DNA of 63,528 nucleotides from Chitinophaga pinensis (GCA_945872815.1 CAMCAY010000009.1:1-63528), one strand, 5' to 3'; shown: positions 17,361 through 27,004, numbered from the stretch's first letter. A program made the numbers and translations. Notes: generated by a model not told the origin, from the letters alone.

Positions 17361-18703
17361 TTATTGATGTCCTTTAAAATATTTATTACTTCTCTATACC
17401 CCGTTTCCATTGCACCATGAACAGTTTGATGATGCCCATTTAAATTCATTGCTTCTCCTGCAAAGTAAATTTTCTTGTTTATTGATTGAGCTGAAATCTC
17501 TCTTGCATTACCCATTCCAATAGTACTATATGAATAAGCGCCTTTAATGAAAGGATTTGTGGTCCAGTTTTGCACATAGTAACTAATTAAAGAAGCTGAT
17601 GCTTGTCCATTGTACATTGAATCCAATTCCTGAAGTAATGCATTTTTAATCTCTATATCGCTTCCTAAGGAGGTTAAATATTCAGCCTGTTCACCCATAA
17701 TAAAAGCAAGTAGCACATTATCGTCTTGAAGCTTTCCAATACTTTCATCAGAATATGAAGCAGATGTGCTACCTCCAATAATATTTTGATCAAAGAATTT
17801 ATTATTGAATTTTAAAAATACTTTCATTCCAGCATCCATTCCTATTTTTGAAAAAGCATTAGTTTTATCTAAAGGTAATGATGGGATAAACTCTATAGCA
17901 TTTGATTTAAGAATTGTAATTGGAACAGTAATTATTACTTTATCTGCTTTAAAAGTATTATTGAAACTATCAGTTATTTCAATTGTAGAATCAGTATAAT
18001 TTATTTTTTTGACAATGGTATTTAGTTGGATATTATTTTGAATTTTAGATACAATTTGACTGTCTATTAAATCAAAATAGGTCTCTTCGAATTTAAAATC
18101 ATCATCACCGGATATCCAGTTTTCTTCTTCTTTTATTTTCCAATAAGCCGAAATTCTAGAAGCTGCTGCGCCAGAATCGCCAGCAATCCCCTCTACAATG
18201 TTTTTGTATTCGTTACCAAACCCTTCTTGTATGGCAAAATCCTTAAATGAAATATCGGGCAAGTTTTTTTCTCTTGAAAATATTGCATTGATATCTTTAG
18301 GCAAAGAGCTGACAATTTGATTTTTAAACCAATATTTTTCATCGCTATTGTCTAATGTGATTTTTGCTCCTGATCGACTTGCCAATTCACCTGCAATACT
18401 ATTTTTGCCATGAAGCCATTCTGCACCAGTATCTAAAGGGAAATTCGCAAATCCTGAAAGTTTACCAATTCGGCCTCCATAATTTGATGAAGCCTCTAAA
18501 ATTTGAAAGTCTATACCTTTAGATTTTAATATATACCCAGCATACAATCCGGCAGCTCCCGCTCCTATAATGATAACTTTTCCGTTAAATTTCAAGTCTT
18601 TAAATAGTAGTTCATTTCTACAAGAGGATAGGCATAATGAAGGAATCAATAGCCCTCCAATTGAAAAAAAAGTTGATTTTTTTATAAAATCCCTTCTTTC
18701 CAT
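17357..18703 (-). CDS. Flavin-containing monoamine oxidase family protein, exported
   Basis: FAD enzyme of 448 aa that would oxidise an amine to an aldehyde or imine with release of peroxide. The N-terminus RRDFIKKS followed by a hydrophobic stretch (FFSIGGLLIPSLCLSSC) looks like a Tat signal with a possible lipobox cysteine, fitting export of a folded flavoprotein. The FAD motif KVIIIGAGAAGLYAGYIL starts near residue 42, with ASSNYGGRIGKL after it. The C-terminal FAD contact is IYFAGEAMNLNGHHQTVHGAMETGYREV. The substrate is not predictable. The gene overlaps the decayed beta-barrel gene by four bases and once shared a transcript with it. Confidence 0.82.
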   Translation of the reverse strand: MERRDFIKKSTFFSIGGLLIPSLCLSSCRNELLFKDLKFNGKVIIIGAGAAGLYAGYILKSKGIDFQILEASSNYGGRIGKLSGFANFPLDTGAEWLHGKNSIAGELASRSGAKITLDNSDEKYWFKNQIVSSLPKDINAIFSREKNLPDISFKDFAIQEGFGNEYKNIVEGIAGDSGAAASRISAYWKIKEEENWISGDDDFKFEETYFDLIDSQIVSKIQNNIQLNTIVKKINYTDSTIEITDSFNNTFKADKVIITVPITILKSNAIEFIPSLPLDKTNAFSKIGMDAGMKVFLKFNNKFFDQNIIGGSTSASYSDESIGKLQDDNVLLAFIMGEQAEYLTSLGSDIEIKNALLQELDSMYNGQASASLISYYVQNWTTNPFIKGAYSYSTIGMGNAREISAQSINKKIYFAGEAMNLNGHHQTVHGAMETGYREVINILKDINK

Positions 18704-18776
18704 TTTAATAATTTAATAGATAATGAATACTGTGTTTAATTATTCTATTTATTTTATCAAGGCTGTTGAAATTCTA

Positions 18777-20021
18777 TTAAAGTTTGATGAACTTTTTTTT
18801 GTGTTCTCCAATCATCATTATGTATAAACCATTAGGGTATAATGATGTATTGATATTGAATGTTTCTGAGGATACAAGATTGGAAAAAATCATTTTTCCT
18901 AGCGCATCGAAAATATACAATTGTTCTCCGATTAGGGTATTAGAAACTTTCACATTCAAATTATTCTCTGTCGGTACTGGCCCTATTACAACAGATTCGA
19001 TTATTGTTGTGTCAGTTGGGGTATTTGATTTAACCAGATAGTTTTTTAAATAAAAACTAAGATCAAACTTATGCAGCTTTGCTGGAACATGTATGGTTGT
19101 AGGCTGAGTTCGGTTCAATTCTTCATTTGTAACATAATATGTCAGTCCGTTTTTTGTGGCAATAGCTTCTACCTGATGTAAGTTGATCCCAAGATTTATT
19201 TTTCTTTTATTGCCGTTGAAAAAATCAGTATTGTCATAGTCATAGAGCAGGTATATAAATGGCTGAACTAATTTAGAATATCCGCAAAGAACTATTAATT
19301 TTTCATTTTCTTTATAGGTTGCACCTGTGATAAGTCCCTGAACATCCAACGTTGCTTTATAATTAGCGGTGTGATTTCCTGGAGTTTTTGGCATTGAATA
19401 TATACTTGTTTTAGTGTCAATCCATTGTTTGCTAAATAAGAATATACTATCGGCAGATACAATAAATGACTCACAATCAAAATTTGTATTATTGGCACCT
19501 GTAGGATTGAAATCAGTTTGATTGGAATACGAGAAATTGATGGTGTCAATTATAGGCGAATTGATTAGCACTGAGTTTTTTTCTATTCTCAATATTTTTA
19601 AATCTGTTCTGTTGCCATTTACATTGTTTCCAAAATCGCCGATGTAAAAATAATTGTTATCCTGTGAAATCTCTTCCCAGTCACGATTGACCAGTTGTGT
19701 CAGAGGATAAGATTGATAGTTGATAACATCATTTGTATCAAAAGAATAGATTTTTTTATCGCCATTGTCATTATGGGTCCATAATTTATCATTCCAAATA
19801 ACCAAGCCGGAAGTTTCTATGATGGATGCGGGAAGACTATCACTTTGAAATAGATTTATAGTGGAAGAACCATAAGTGCAAGTTCCATTGTTTTTTGTGG
19901 CAGCAGGATTGTAATTTGTAGCTAAAGGATCTGTACAACCTAGGACCTGAGATTTAAGCAAATTAAATTGAATTATCAGTCCGAATGTTAAAATGATATA
20001 CTTCTTCATAATCGATTTCAT
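18777..20021 (-). CDS. Secreted protein with T9SS type A sorting domain
   Basis: Secreted 414-aa protein. The signal peptide (MKKYIILTFGLIIQFNLLKSQ) is best read from the second Met at 20009, although a Met four codons earlier exists. After cleavage comes GCTDPLATNYNPAATKNNGTC, a short calcium-binding-like repeat common in Bacteroidota surface proteins. The middle is a beta-propeller-like region with repeated NDKLWTHNDNGDKKIYSF and YFYIGDFGNN segments. The last 75 residues (GPVPTENNLNVKVSN to the end, with LYIFDALGKMIFS and LYPNGLYIMMI) are the sorting domain for type IX secretion. Function of the propeller is unknown. Confidence 0.75.
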   Translation of the reverse strand: MKSIMKKYIILTFGLIIQFNLLKSQVLGCTDPLATNYNPAATKNNGTCTYGSSTINLFQSDSLPASIIETSGLVIWNDKLWTHNDNGDKKIYSFDTNDVINYQSYPLTQLVNRDWEEISQDNNYFYIGDFGNNVNGNRTDLKILRIEKNSVLINSPIIDTINFSYSNQTDFNPTGANNTNFDCESFIVSADSIFLFSKQWIDTKTSIYSMPKTPGNHTANYKATLDVQGLITGATYKENEKLIVLCGYSKLVQPFIYLLYDYDNTDFFNGNKRKINLGINLHQVEAIATKNGLTYYVTNEELNRTQPTTIHVPAKLHKFDLSFYLKNYLVKSNTPTDTTIIESVVIGPVPTENNLNVKVSNTLIGEQLYIFDALGKMIFSNLVSSETFNINTSLYPNGLYIMMIGEHKKKFIKL

Positions 20022-20230
20022 AAGTTAAAACAATATATATTTTTCTGTAAATGAATTACGATACAATATAATAAAATAATTTATTAACAAAGCATCCTTG
20101 TTTATTTTAATTTGGAATGATAACTTGTGTAATATTTTTATCATTAAATAATGAATCCATAATCTAGATTCAATACATAATGCAGATTCTTTTATTTAAA
20201 GTTGATTTATAAACCAAATCTAAACAGAAT

Positions 20231-21436
20231 ATGAAAAAATTGATGTATGTCCTATCATTTTTAATGTTGAGTTATAATTGTTTTGCCCAATGTCCGAATA
20301 TTATTCAGGCAATGGTAAACTCCTGTGGAACCAATGAAGGCAATAATGAATTTGTCCTTTTTTCAACAACCACTATTGCAAATGCTATTGATTATACATT
20401 GAATTATGGAAGCACTAATCCTCCAAATGTAAATAATCTTGCAGGTTCAGACGCTTCAATAAAAACCGGAACAGGAACAATTACCACAACTGGCGGATGT
20501 TCAGTTATTGAAGTGACAAATCCTTCTACTTCTATCCCTGCAAATAGTAGGGTTATTTTTATACCAACTACATTTGATCAAAATTATGATGTTACAGCTT
20601 TGTGCAACGGAGCAAATCCAATCTATGTAGTATATATAAAAATGAATGCTAATGGGGGTATTAATAGCAACTGGAATGCAGGAGGAACCTTTTCTAACAA
20701 TGCTAATACAAATAGATATCTGCAAATTGCACAGTCGAATACAACAGGATGTGATACAATCAACGCCCCAGTTAAATTTTATGTAGCATCTGGTAATTGG
20801 GGCAGTAATACAGACGGAAATTTTGTTACATGGAATGATACCATACCAAGCTATGGAAACAATGGATGCAGCTCAATTGTATTGCCTTTAAAATTTATTA
20901 ATGTAAGTGCGGTAAATAAAAAAAATACAAACATGATTAGTTGGGCAACAAGTGAAGAAATGAATGTTTCCTATTTTGTAGTGGAGAAATCAAGCAACGC
21001 AAAAGACTACTTTTCATTAGCCGGAATTAATGCAAATGCTAATTTCAGCAACAATCAACAATATCAATACACAGACAATAATTTAGAAAGTTCAATTTTG
21101 TACTATAGAATAAAGGCTGTCGATATTAATGGATTGTATTCATACTCTAAAACAGTATCTGCACAATCAGGTAAAATAAGTCCTTCTCAAATTTCTATAT
21201 ACCCCAATCCAGTTAAAGATATAATTACAATTAGAACTGTTTGCAATAAAATTTCAACTGCATCTGTCAATGTTTATGATATGATGGGAAAGTTGGTAAA
21301 ACAAGTAGCTTATTTCAATGCTAATAGCACAAACTATCATAAGTTAAATGTTAGTGATTTACCAACTGGTAAATATTGGGTTCGTTTGAAAATTGGAGAT
21401 GAAAATATAATGGAGGACACTTTTTTTAAAAATTAG
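20231..21436 (+). CDS. Secreted protein with T9SS type A sorting domain (lamin-tail-like N-terminus)
   Basis: Secreted 401-aa protein with signal peptide MKKLMYVLSFLMLSYNCFAQ. The N-terminal part (CPNIIQAMVNSCGTNEGNNEFVLFST) resembles lamin-tail-type beta domains seen in bacterial surface proteins. Near residue 235 begins a region KNTNMISWATSEEMNVSYFVVEKSSN that is typical of fibronectin-III-like spacers in T9SS cargo. The end, from ISIYPNPVKDIITIR through LPTGKYWVRLKIGD, is a sorting domain for type IX secretion. Probably displayed on or released from the cell; no enzymatic motif is visible. It is transcribed divergently from the preceding T9SS cargo gene and converges with the TonB receptor gene. 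Confidence 0.75.
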   Translation: MKKLMYVLSFLMLSYNCFAQCPNIIQAMVNSCGTNEGNNEFVLFSTTTIANAIDYTLNYGSTNPPNVNNLAGSDASIKTGTGTITTTGGCSVIEVTNPSTSIPANSRVIFIPTTFDQNYDVTALCNGANPIYVVYIKMNANGGINSNWNAGGTFSNNANTNRYLQIAQSNTTGCDTINAPVKFYVASGNWGSNTDGNFVTWNDTIPSYGNNGCSSIVLPLKFINVSAVNKKNTNMISWATSEEMNVSYFVVEKSSNAKDYFSLAGINANANFSNNQQYQYTDNNLESSILYYRIKAVDINGLYSYSKTVSAQSGKISPSQISIYPNPVKDIITIRTVCNKISTASVNVYDMMGKLVKQVAYFNANSTNYHKLNVSDLPTGKYWVRLKIGDENIMEDTFFKN

Positions 21437-21465
21437 TAATCGATAAAATTTTCGAAAACCAAAAA

Positions 21466-23670
21466 CTAAAATTTCGCTCCGAATGAAATAAAAAATGTTC
21501 TGCCGTCAGCAGGCAATAAACCAGGACCAGGATAACCGCTATGCCTTCTGGTAAAATATTTTTTATCCATCAGATTATTTATACCTGTCTTGAAAGTAAA
21601 TCTGTCGTCGGCTTTAAATTGCAAAGTACAATCAATAATATTGTAAGCTGGTATCAATCCATTTTGGGCATTAGCTGATGGTAAAATTGTGTTGTTGGCA
21701 TCGCTGAATGTTTGATCAACATAACTATGTTGTGCTGTAAATAAGAAGTTAGCATATTCTAAACCAAGACCAAGCCTAAGGATGTTTTTTGGAGCATTTT
21801 CTACTGCTTTCCCTTTAATCGATGAATCTTTATGCTTGTTGCTATATTTCGCATCGGTATAACTGTATGAGGAAAATATTTTCGCATATACGGTATTTTT
21901 TAATTTAAATAATTTTATCGGAAGCAATTCTATGTAACTTTCAATCCCTTTATTGATGCTGTTTCCGGCATTCGTAATAAGTCTTTTGCTGTTTGTTGAT
22001 ACTGTGATTGTACCTATTTTATTTTCATAATTTAGATAAAATATACTAACATCAAATTGTAATAAATTTTTTAATTTTCCTCTGTAACCTACATCGAAAT
22101 TATAACCGCGTGCATCGGAAATGTTTTCATCAACAGAATCTGTAGTTGGGTTCGCCTGTAAATTTGAAAAAAGGATTGGCCTGTATGCTTGAGATACATT
22201 GGAGTAAAATTCTGCCGTTTTCGAAATTTTATACTCAGCCCCAATACCCCCTAAAATAAAATGTTTTGTTTTAGAATAAGGTACTATTTTAATTTCATCT
22301 CCATTAGGTTGAAATGATGCTCTGCCTATTGCTTTTCCATGTATGTATTCATAACGAATCCCTGGTATTAATGAAAATCTCTTACTTAATCTTAATAGTG
22401 TTTCTGCGAATACAGCATAATTTTCAGAAGCAAACCTAAAATCCTGAAGATACTGACCTGATAATGTCATTTCATAAAAAGTGTTTGTTGTTCCTTTTCC
22501 ATTTGCAAGTCTAGAAGTAATCCCATTAAAATAACGTAAGCCGGTTGAAAGCGTGTTTGTTTTTTTCCCTATTTTATAATCGGTTATAAATCTGCTTTCC
22601 ACCCCAAAATTTCTAAATTTGTCTGCTTGGAGCGTCCTATTTTCATAATTGCCTGTAGCATTATTTATAGTATCGTTAATATTTATTGTCTGCGTAAAAC
22701 CCACGCTGTTTCTGTCTCCTGCTATTGCAAAAACCTTTGTGTTCCACCTGCAATTTTTATTGATGTAATAGTTCAAGGTAATTGCCGGTGTAGCCCATTG
22801 TATATCCATCCAATTTCTGCTTCTTTTACTTTGTTTTGCATCGGTAAGAAATTCCTTATCGGTCAAGCCTCCGGGTTGTTGACTATTCATGTGAGACAAC
22901 ATTACTTCAGTTGTTAGAAATACTTTATCAGATAAATGAAAAGTAAAAGAGCTAAACCCATTATTGATAAGGTATTTACTGTTTTGTCTCCATCCATCTC
23001 CATTTCTGTGGTTGATAAAATTGTAATAATGAATATTTTTATTTTTTCCACCTACCGCATTGTATGAATTAAAAAGACCATTGCTTCCGATGGTTTGTTC
23101 AGTTTCATATTGAATAGACTTATTGATGTCATTTCCATTTTTTAAAATATAGTTAATCATCCCACCAAATTGTGGTCCATACTGTAAAGATGCTTGACCT
23201 CTAACCAATTCAATTTTTTCAACTCCTTGCATGGGCGGATTATAATAGGCCTCAGGATATCCGTATGGGTCAGCTGCAATATCATATCCGTTTTGTCGTA
23301 CATTAAACTCCCAGCTTCTATTGGGACTTAACCCTCTAGCAGCAATTCCAATTTGAATTCCGCTAGGATCGCTTTCCCATACATGAATACCTGGTACTTT
23401 GGAAAATATTTGCCTCATAGTATTGGTGGCAGTATTACCCTGAATTTTATCTAAGACTAACAGCGTTGTTTTTTTTCCTGCATAAATTTCAGTACCAACA
23501 ATTTGAGGTAATTGTTGAACGTCGGAATTATTATATAGACTAATAATAGTTATATCAGGTAAATTTCTCGAATAATGATTCAATGAGTCTATATGTAACG
23601 TATCAGACTGAGAGTAGGCTTTTGAATTATAAATTAAAATGACGAAACAATAAGAAAAAATTCTTTTCAT
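21466..23670 (-). CDS. TonB-dependent receptor, FecA-like
   Basis: Outer-membrane gated porin of 734 aa importing a ligand, usually a ferric siderophore or citrate complex, with energy from TonB. The signal peptide covers about residues 1-20. The plug domain is seen at about 55-175: MRQIFSKVPGIHVWESDPSGIQIGIAARG, GYPEAYYNPPMQGVEKIELVRG and YGPQFGGMINYIL. The rest is a 22-strand barrel ending FISFGAKF with a terminal aromatic residue. The plug resembles Fe(III)-dicitrate receptors; no N-terminal signalling domain or carboxypeptidase-like domain is visible, so sigma/anti-sigma signalling is unlikely. The ligand could also be another metal chelate. The TetR gene is 188 bp upstream on the same strand. 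Confidence 0.85.
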   Translation of the reverse strand: MKRIFSYCFVILIYNSKAYSQSDTLHIDSLNHYSRNLPDITIISLYNNSDVQQLPQIVGTEIYAGKKTTLLVLDKIQGNTATNTMRQIFSKVPGIHVWESDPSGIQIGIAARGLSPNRSWEFNVRQNGYDIAADPYGYPEAYYNPPMQGVEKIELVRGQASLQYGPQFGGMINYILKNGNDINKSIQYETEQTIGSNGLFNSYNAVGGKNKNIHYYNFINHRNGDGWRQNSKYLINNGFSSFTFHLSDKVFLTTEVMLSHMNSQQPGGLTDKEFLTDAKQSKRSRNWMDIQWATPAITLNYYINKNCRWNTKVFAIAGDRNSVGFTQTININDTINNATGNYENRTLQADKFRNFGVESRFITDYKIGKKTNTLSTGLRYFNGITSRLANGKGTTNTFYEMTLSGQYLQDFRFASENYAVFAETLLRLSKRFSLIPGIRYEYIHGKAIGRASFQPNGDEIKIVPYSKTKHFILGGIGAEYKISKTAEFYSNVSQAYRPILFSNLQANPTTDSVDENISDARGYNFDVGYRGKLKNLLQFDVSIFYLNYENKIGTITVSTNSKRLITNAGNSINKGIESYIELLPIKLFKLKNTVYAKIFSSYSYTDAKYSNKHKDSSIKGKAVENAPKNILRLGLGLEYANFLFTAQHSYVDQTFSDANNTILPSANAQNGLIPAYNIIDCTLQFKADDRFTFKTGINNLMDKKYFTRRHSGYPGPGLLPADGRTFFISFGAKF

Positions 23671-23858
23671 TTATTTTTTTTGCGAAAGTAGAGGCCTATT
23701 TTTAAAAAATTTTACGAAATGAGAAATTCAGTTTACGTCTTTGGTAAACAAACATCTGTATTATTTTATTTGATATCAGGTCAAAAGTAAAGTCAATATA
23801 GGATAGATAGTATTTGCGAAAAAAGCATTTTCTGATTTATTCAGCCACTGAAAATTAT

Positions 23859-24542
23859 TTATTTTTGATTGATATGAATGCTGGAAAAAACCATTTCGGT
23901 TAAAAAAGAAACGATTTCTGATTCATCTTTTTGCTTGCTAAAATCCGTAAGTGAGGGTAGGTTATTCATGAAAAAATTTTGTAAATGCGCCATCTCAATA
24001 ATTGTAGAAGCCAATGACTTAGGGTATTTGTATTTTTTATTACATTCCAAAATGATCTTTCCTACAATGTTGCACAAATCTTTATAGGGCTTAAAAAACT
24101 TTTGTTTATTGTCTTTTCCCACATGTTTGGTTAGATAGGATTTGGAGCCTTCCGATATTACAATTTGGTGTAAAATTCCTTCGTCAATATGGCTAGTATT
24201 TTTATCATCTTCTACTGTTTTTGCGAGCAATGAAATTACTTTCTTTAATTTAACAACTGGGTTGGAAATGTTATTCGTATGGTAGTCAATTTTAAATTCC
24301 AGCCACCCCCAATACCAAGAAGTAAGATATACCAACAGTTTGTGTTTGTTCTCAAAATACCTGTATATGCCTGCTTCAGTGGTTCCAATTGAAAAGGCTA
24401 ATTTTTTGAAAGTAAAAGCCTCAAATCCCTTGAGATGAATCAATTGTATGGCATGTTGAACAATGTTTTTTCCCAAATCCGAATTTTCAGGGTTCTTCAG
24501 AAATAAAGATTCATTCATTTTTATTTTTATCTCAAGGCTCAT
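23859..24542 (-). CDS. TetR/AcrR family transcriptional regulator
   Basis: Repressor-type regulator of 227 aa. The N-terminal helix-turn-helix is at about residues 25-75 (IVQHAIQLIHLKGFEAFTFKKLAFSIGTTEAGIYRYFENKHKLLVYLTSWYW), matching the TetR_N pattern. The rest is helical and would hold the ligand/dimer domain. The gene is divergent from the SulP transporter, and the 199-bp spacer holds inverted repeats at both promoters, so it probably represses itself and the transporter operon. The inducer is unknown; a link to CO2 or bicarbonate status is only inferred from the neighbours. Downstream on the same strand lies the TonB receptor, which it may also control. Confidence 0.85.
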   Translation of the reverse strand: MSLEIKIKMNESLFLKNPENSDLGKNIVQHAIQLIHLKGFEAFTFKKLAFSIGTTEAGIYRYFENKHKLLVYLTSWYWGWLEFKIDYHTNNISNPVVKLKKVISLLAKTVEDDKNTSHIDEGILHQIVISEGSKSYLTKHVGKDNKQKFFKPYKDLCNIVGKIILECNKKYKYPKSLASTIIEMAHLQNFFMNNLPSLTDFSKQKDESEIVSFLTEMVFSSIHINQK

Positions 24543-24563
24543 TTTATTTTATTGTATAGTTGT

Positions 24564-24587
24564 CAAAAATAGTAGTGTTTTAACTAT
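24564..24587 (-). promoter_or_regulatory. TetR gene promoter -7 element with overlapping operator
   Basis: Minus-strand TATTTTTG (24571-24564) fits the -7 consensus, 21 nt before the TetR start codon. The inverted repeat ATAGT (24569-24573)/ACTAT (24583-24587) overlaps it. A bound dimer there would block RNA polymerase, consistent with autorepression. Confidence 0.5.
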
Positions 24588-24682
24588 CACTTAAATAGTT
24601 TAAGGTAAAATAGTTTGAATTAATGCGATGTCGAAAAAAACCAATAGTAAACAAAATTAAAAATAATTTTACAATTATTTTA

Positions 24683-24697
24683 GATAGCAATACTATC
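24683..24697. promoter_or_regulatory. Inverted repeat GATAG-N5-CTATC (candidate TetR operator)
   Basis: Perfect 5-bp arms around CAATA, placed over the -33 region of the SulP promoter. The half-site ACTATC recurs at 24583-24588, 24692-24697 and 24713-24718, the last inside the -7 element. Confidence 0.5.
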
Positions 24698-24714
24698 AAT
24701 AAATATATTTCGAC

Positions 24715-24722
24715 TATCTTTG
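24715..24722 (+). promoter_or_regulatory. SulP operon promoter -7 element
   Basis: TATCTTTG matches TAnnTTTG exactly, 19 nt ahead of the SulP ATG. No clear TTG is found at -33; the candidate operator occupies that position. Confidence 0.5.
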
Positions 24723-24741
24723 TTTCCTAAATTTTTTACAA

Positions 24742-26292
24742 ATGAATCAATCCGCTTTATTTAAACATTTCAAAAGTGATTTACCAGCTAGTATTGTAGT
24801 TTTTTTTGTAGCCCTTCCACTTTGTTTGGGAATTGCATTAGCTTCTGGTGCTCCACTCTTTGCAGGTATTATTGCCGGCATTATTGGAGGGATTGTTGTT
24901 GGGATAGCCAGCGGCTCTCCATTGGGTGTAAGTGGTCCTGCTGCTGGCTTAGCGGTTATTGTATTCACTTCTATTGAAACGCTAGGGGGTTCATGGCAGG
25001 CATTTTTAACTGCGGTAGTATTAGCTGGAATATTTCAAATGATTCTAGGATTCGCAAAAGCGGGATTTATTGCTTATTTTTTCCCGTCATCTGTGATAAA
25101 AGGAATGCTAAGCGGGATTGGGTTGCTTATCATTCTCAAACAAATTCCTCATGCTTTAGGATGGGATATGGATGTTGAGGGGGATGATGCATTTTTGCAA
25201 TCAGATGGACAGAATACTTTCTCAGAAATATCCAAAGCGTTAGATTTTATTACCCCCGGTGCTTTAATTATTGCGGTTGTTTCAATTTGCATACTATTAT
25301 TTTGGGATCTTTATTTAACTAAAAAGCACAAAATATTTCAATTAATTCAGGGTCCTATCGTTGTGGTTGTTTTAGGTATTGTCATGAATATTCTTTATAC
25401 AAAACAGTTTCTGCCGTTTAGTTTGGATGAAAAACAAATTGTATCCATTCCTGTTCCGGATTCGGTTGGCGATTTTTTTCATCAGTTTACTTTCCCGGAT
25501 TTGTCAGTATTAGGAAATTTTGAAGTGTGGAAAATTGCAATCGTAATTGCAATTGTAGCAAGTTTGGAAACTTTATTGTGTGTAGAAGCAACAGATAAAC
25601 TAGACCCCGATAAACGTATAACACCTGTAAATAGAGAGTTGAAAGCCCAAGGGTTAGGAAATATTGTTGCTGGCTTGATAGGTGGATTGCCTATTACTCA
25701 GGTAATTGTAAGGAGTTCAGCTAATATCAATTTTGGTGGTAAAACCAAGTTATCTGCAATTTTGCATGGCTTAATTTTATTGATCAGCGCAATTAGTATC
25801 GCAGGAGTATTAAACCTAGTTCCTCTGGCCTGTTTGGCGGCTATATTGATTATTGTAGGATACAAGTTGGCTAAACCATCACTTTTTGTTCAAATGTATA
25901 AATTAGGTTGGGAGCAATTTATTCCCTTTTTAGCTACCATTATTGCCATCCTTGCAACAGATTTACTAAAAGGGATAACTGTTGGAATATTATTTGGTAT
26001 TTTTTACACCCTTCGCCATAGTTACAGAAATTCCCATCATTTAAAGGAAGTTGAAAAAAGTGAAAACGGAATGAAAGTACATTATTTAATATTGGCTGAA
26101 GAAGTTTCTTTCTTCAATAAAGCCAGCGTATTAAAAACCCTGGATTCAATTCCCTCAAATTCTAAAGTAATCATTGATTGCACCAAATCAAAATCAATAG
26201 CTTATGATGTCATTGAGTTAATAAAAAATTTTGAAAGCAATGCGACCACAAAAAATATAGTAATTGAAAAGATTAATTTTATCGAAAATTGA
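24742..26292 (+). CDS. SulP family anion transporter with STAS domain (bicarbonate-transporter-like)
   Basis: Inner-membrane anion transporter of 516 aa. The opening (DLPASIVVFFVALPLCLGIALASGAPLFAGIIAGIIGGIV) and GSPLGVSGPAAGLAVIVF are SulP core motifs; about a dozen membrane segments follow to residue 430. The final 80 residues are a compact STAS domain (VHYLILAEEVSFFNKASVL...VIIDCTKSKSIAYDV). SulP members carry sulfate, bicarbonate or other anions. Its position in one block with a carbonic anhydrase favours bicarbonate, as with BicA-type and SulP-CA pairs known in other bacteria. No sulfate-assimilation gene is near. Substrate remains inferred. The DUF2490 gene begins 25 bp after the stop. 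Confidence 0.85.
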   Translation: MNQSALFKHFKSDLPASIVVFFVALPLCLGIALASGAPLFAGIIAGIIGGIVVGIASGSPLGVSGPAAGLAVIVFTSIETLGGSWQAFLTAVVLAGIFQMILGFAKAGFIAYFFPSSVIKGMLSGIGLLIILKQIPHALGWDMDVEGDDAFLQSDGQNTFSEISKALDFITPGALIIAVVSICILLFWDLYLTKKHKIFQLIQGPIVVVVLGIVMNILYTKQFLPFSLDEKQIVSIPVPDSVGDFFHQFTFPDLSVLGNFEVWKIAIVIAIVASLETLLCVEATDKLDPDKRITPVNRELKAQGLGNIVAGLIGGLPITQVIVRSSANINFGGKTKLSAILHGLILLISAISIAGVLNLVPLACLAAILIIVGYKLAKPSLFVQMYKLGWEQFIPFLATIIAILATDLLKGITVGILFGIFYTLRHSYRNSHHLKEVEKSENGMKVHYLILAEEVSFFNKASVLKTLDSIPSNSKVIIDCTKSKSIAYDVIELIKNFESNATTKNIVIEKINFIEN

Positions 26293-26317
26293 TCCCCAAA
26301 AAAATAAACATTATTAT

Positions 26318-27004
26318 ATGAAAAGTAGTCTGCGGCTTCCAATATTATGTATAATATTTTTCACTTTCTCTATTAATGTTTTTTCCCAGCAAAATAAAAT
26401 AGGTAATTGGATTGCTTATATGGGAAATCAAAAAATTAACAACAAATGGAATTATCATAACGAAATTCAATATCGCAATTACAATTTATTAGGAGATATC
26501 AATCAATTGTTGATTAGGACAGGATTTGGATATGCTGTTACAAAGAATTCAAACTTACTCTTAGGCTATGTATTTCTTGAATCTCATCCGAAAGATATTA
26601 TTTCAGGAAATAGCTATAAAATTACCGAAAATAGGATATTTCAGCAATACATTAACAGAGCCCGGGTTAAAGATTTTTATCTAACCAATAGATTTAGATT
26701 TGAAGAAAGATTTTTTTCAACCGATTTTAAAACAAGGTTTAGATACTTTGTGTCTCTCAACAAATGCTTAAATAAAAAGGATATAGTCAGTCATTCTTTC
26801 TATTTATCAAGCTACAACGAAATTTTTTTAAACACAAATGGAAAATTATTTGACAGGAATAGATTTTTTTTGGGAGGCGGTTACTCAATTAATAATGACT
26901 TGCGAATTGAATCGGGTTTTATGATTCAATTTCTCCCAAATTCAAATCAAAAACAGCTAATGATGACTTTTGTTAATAACACTCCATTTAACAAGTTGTT
27001 TTAG
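26318..27004 (+). CDS. DUF2490 outer-membrane protein
   Basis: Exported protein of 228 aa from ATG at 26318 with signal peptide MKSSLRLPILCIIFFTFSINVFSQ; an upstream TTG in frame would place the signal peptide internally and is rejected. The mature part begins NKIGNWIAYMGNQKINNKWNYHNEIQYRNYN, the DUF2490 pattern, and shows alternating hydrophobic beta-strands (LRIESGFMIQFLP) expected of a small outer-membrane barrel. Role unknown; in this setting it may be an anion pore or a structural outer-membrane partner of the SulP transporter. It sits between the transporter and the carbonic anhydrase genes on one strand. Confidence 0.75.
   Translation: MKSSLRLPILCIIFFTFSINVFSQQNKIGNWIAYMGNQKINNKWNYHNEIQYRNYNLLGDINQLLIRTGFGYAVTKNSNLLLGYVFLESHPKDIISGNSYKITENRIFQQYINRARVKDFYLTNRFRFEERFFSTDFKTRFRYFVSLNKCLNKKDIVSHSFYLSSYNEIFLNTNGKLFDRNRFFLGGGYSINNDLRIESGFMIQFLPNSNQKQLMMTFVNNTPFNKLF

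Noticed and set aside
15562-24542. A complete integrative element inserted at tRNA-Pro
   Set aside because: No integrase, relaxase or clear direct-repeat pair longer than about 10 bp was found; only scattered accessory genes and one tRNA-like remnant.
26264-26317. TTG start for the DUF2490 gene overlapping the SulP 3' end
   Set aside because: It would place the signal peptide internally; the ATG at 26318 starts exactly at it.
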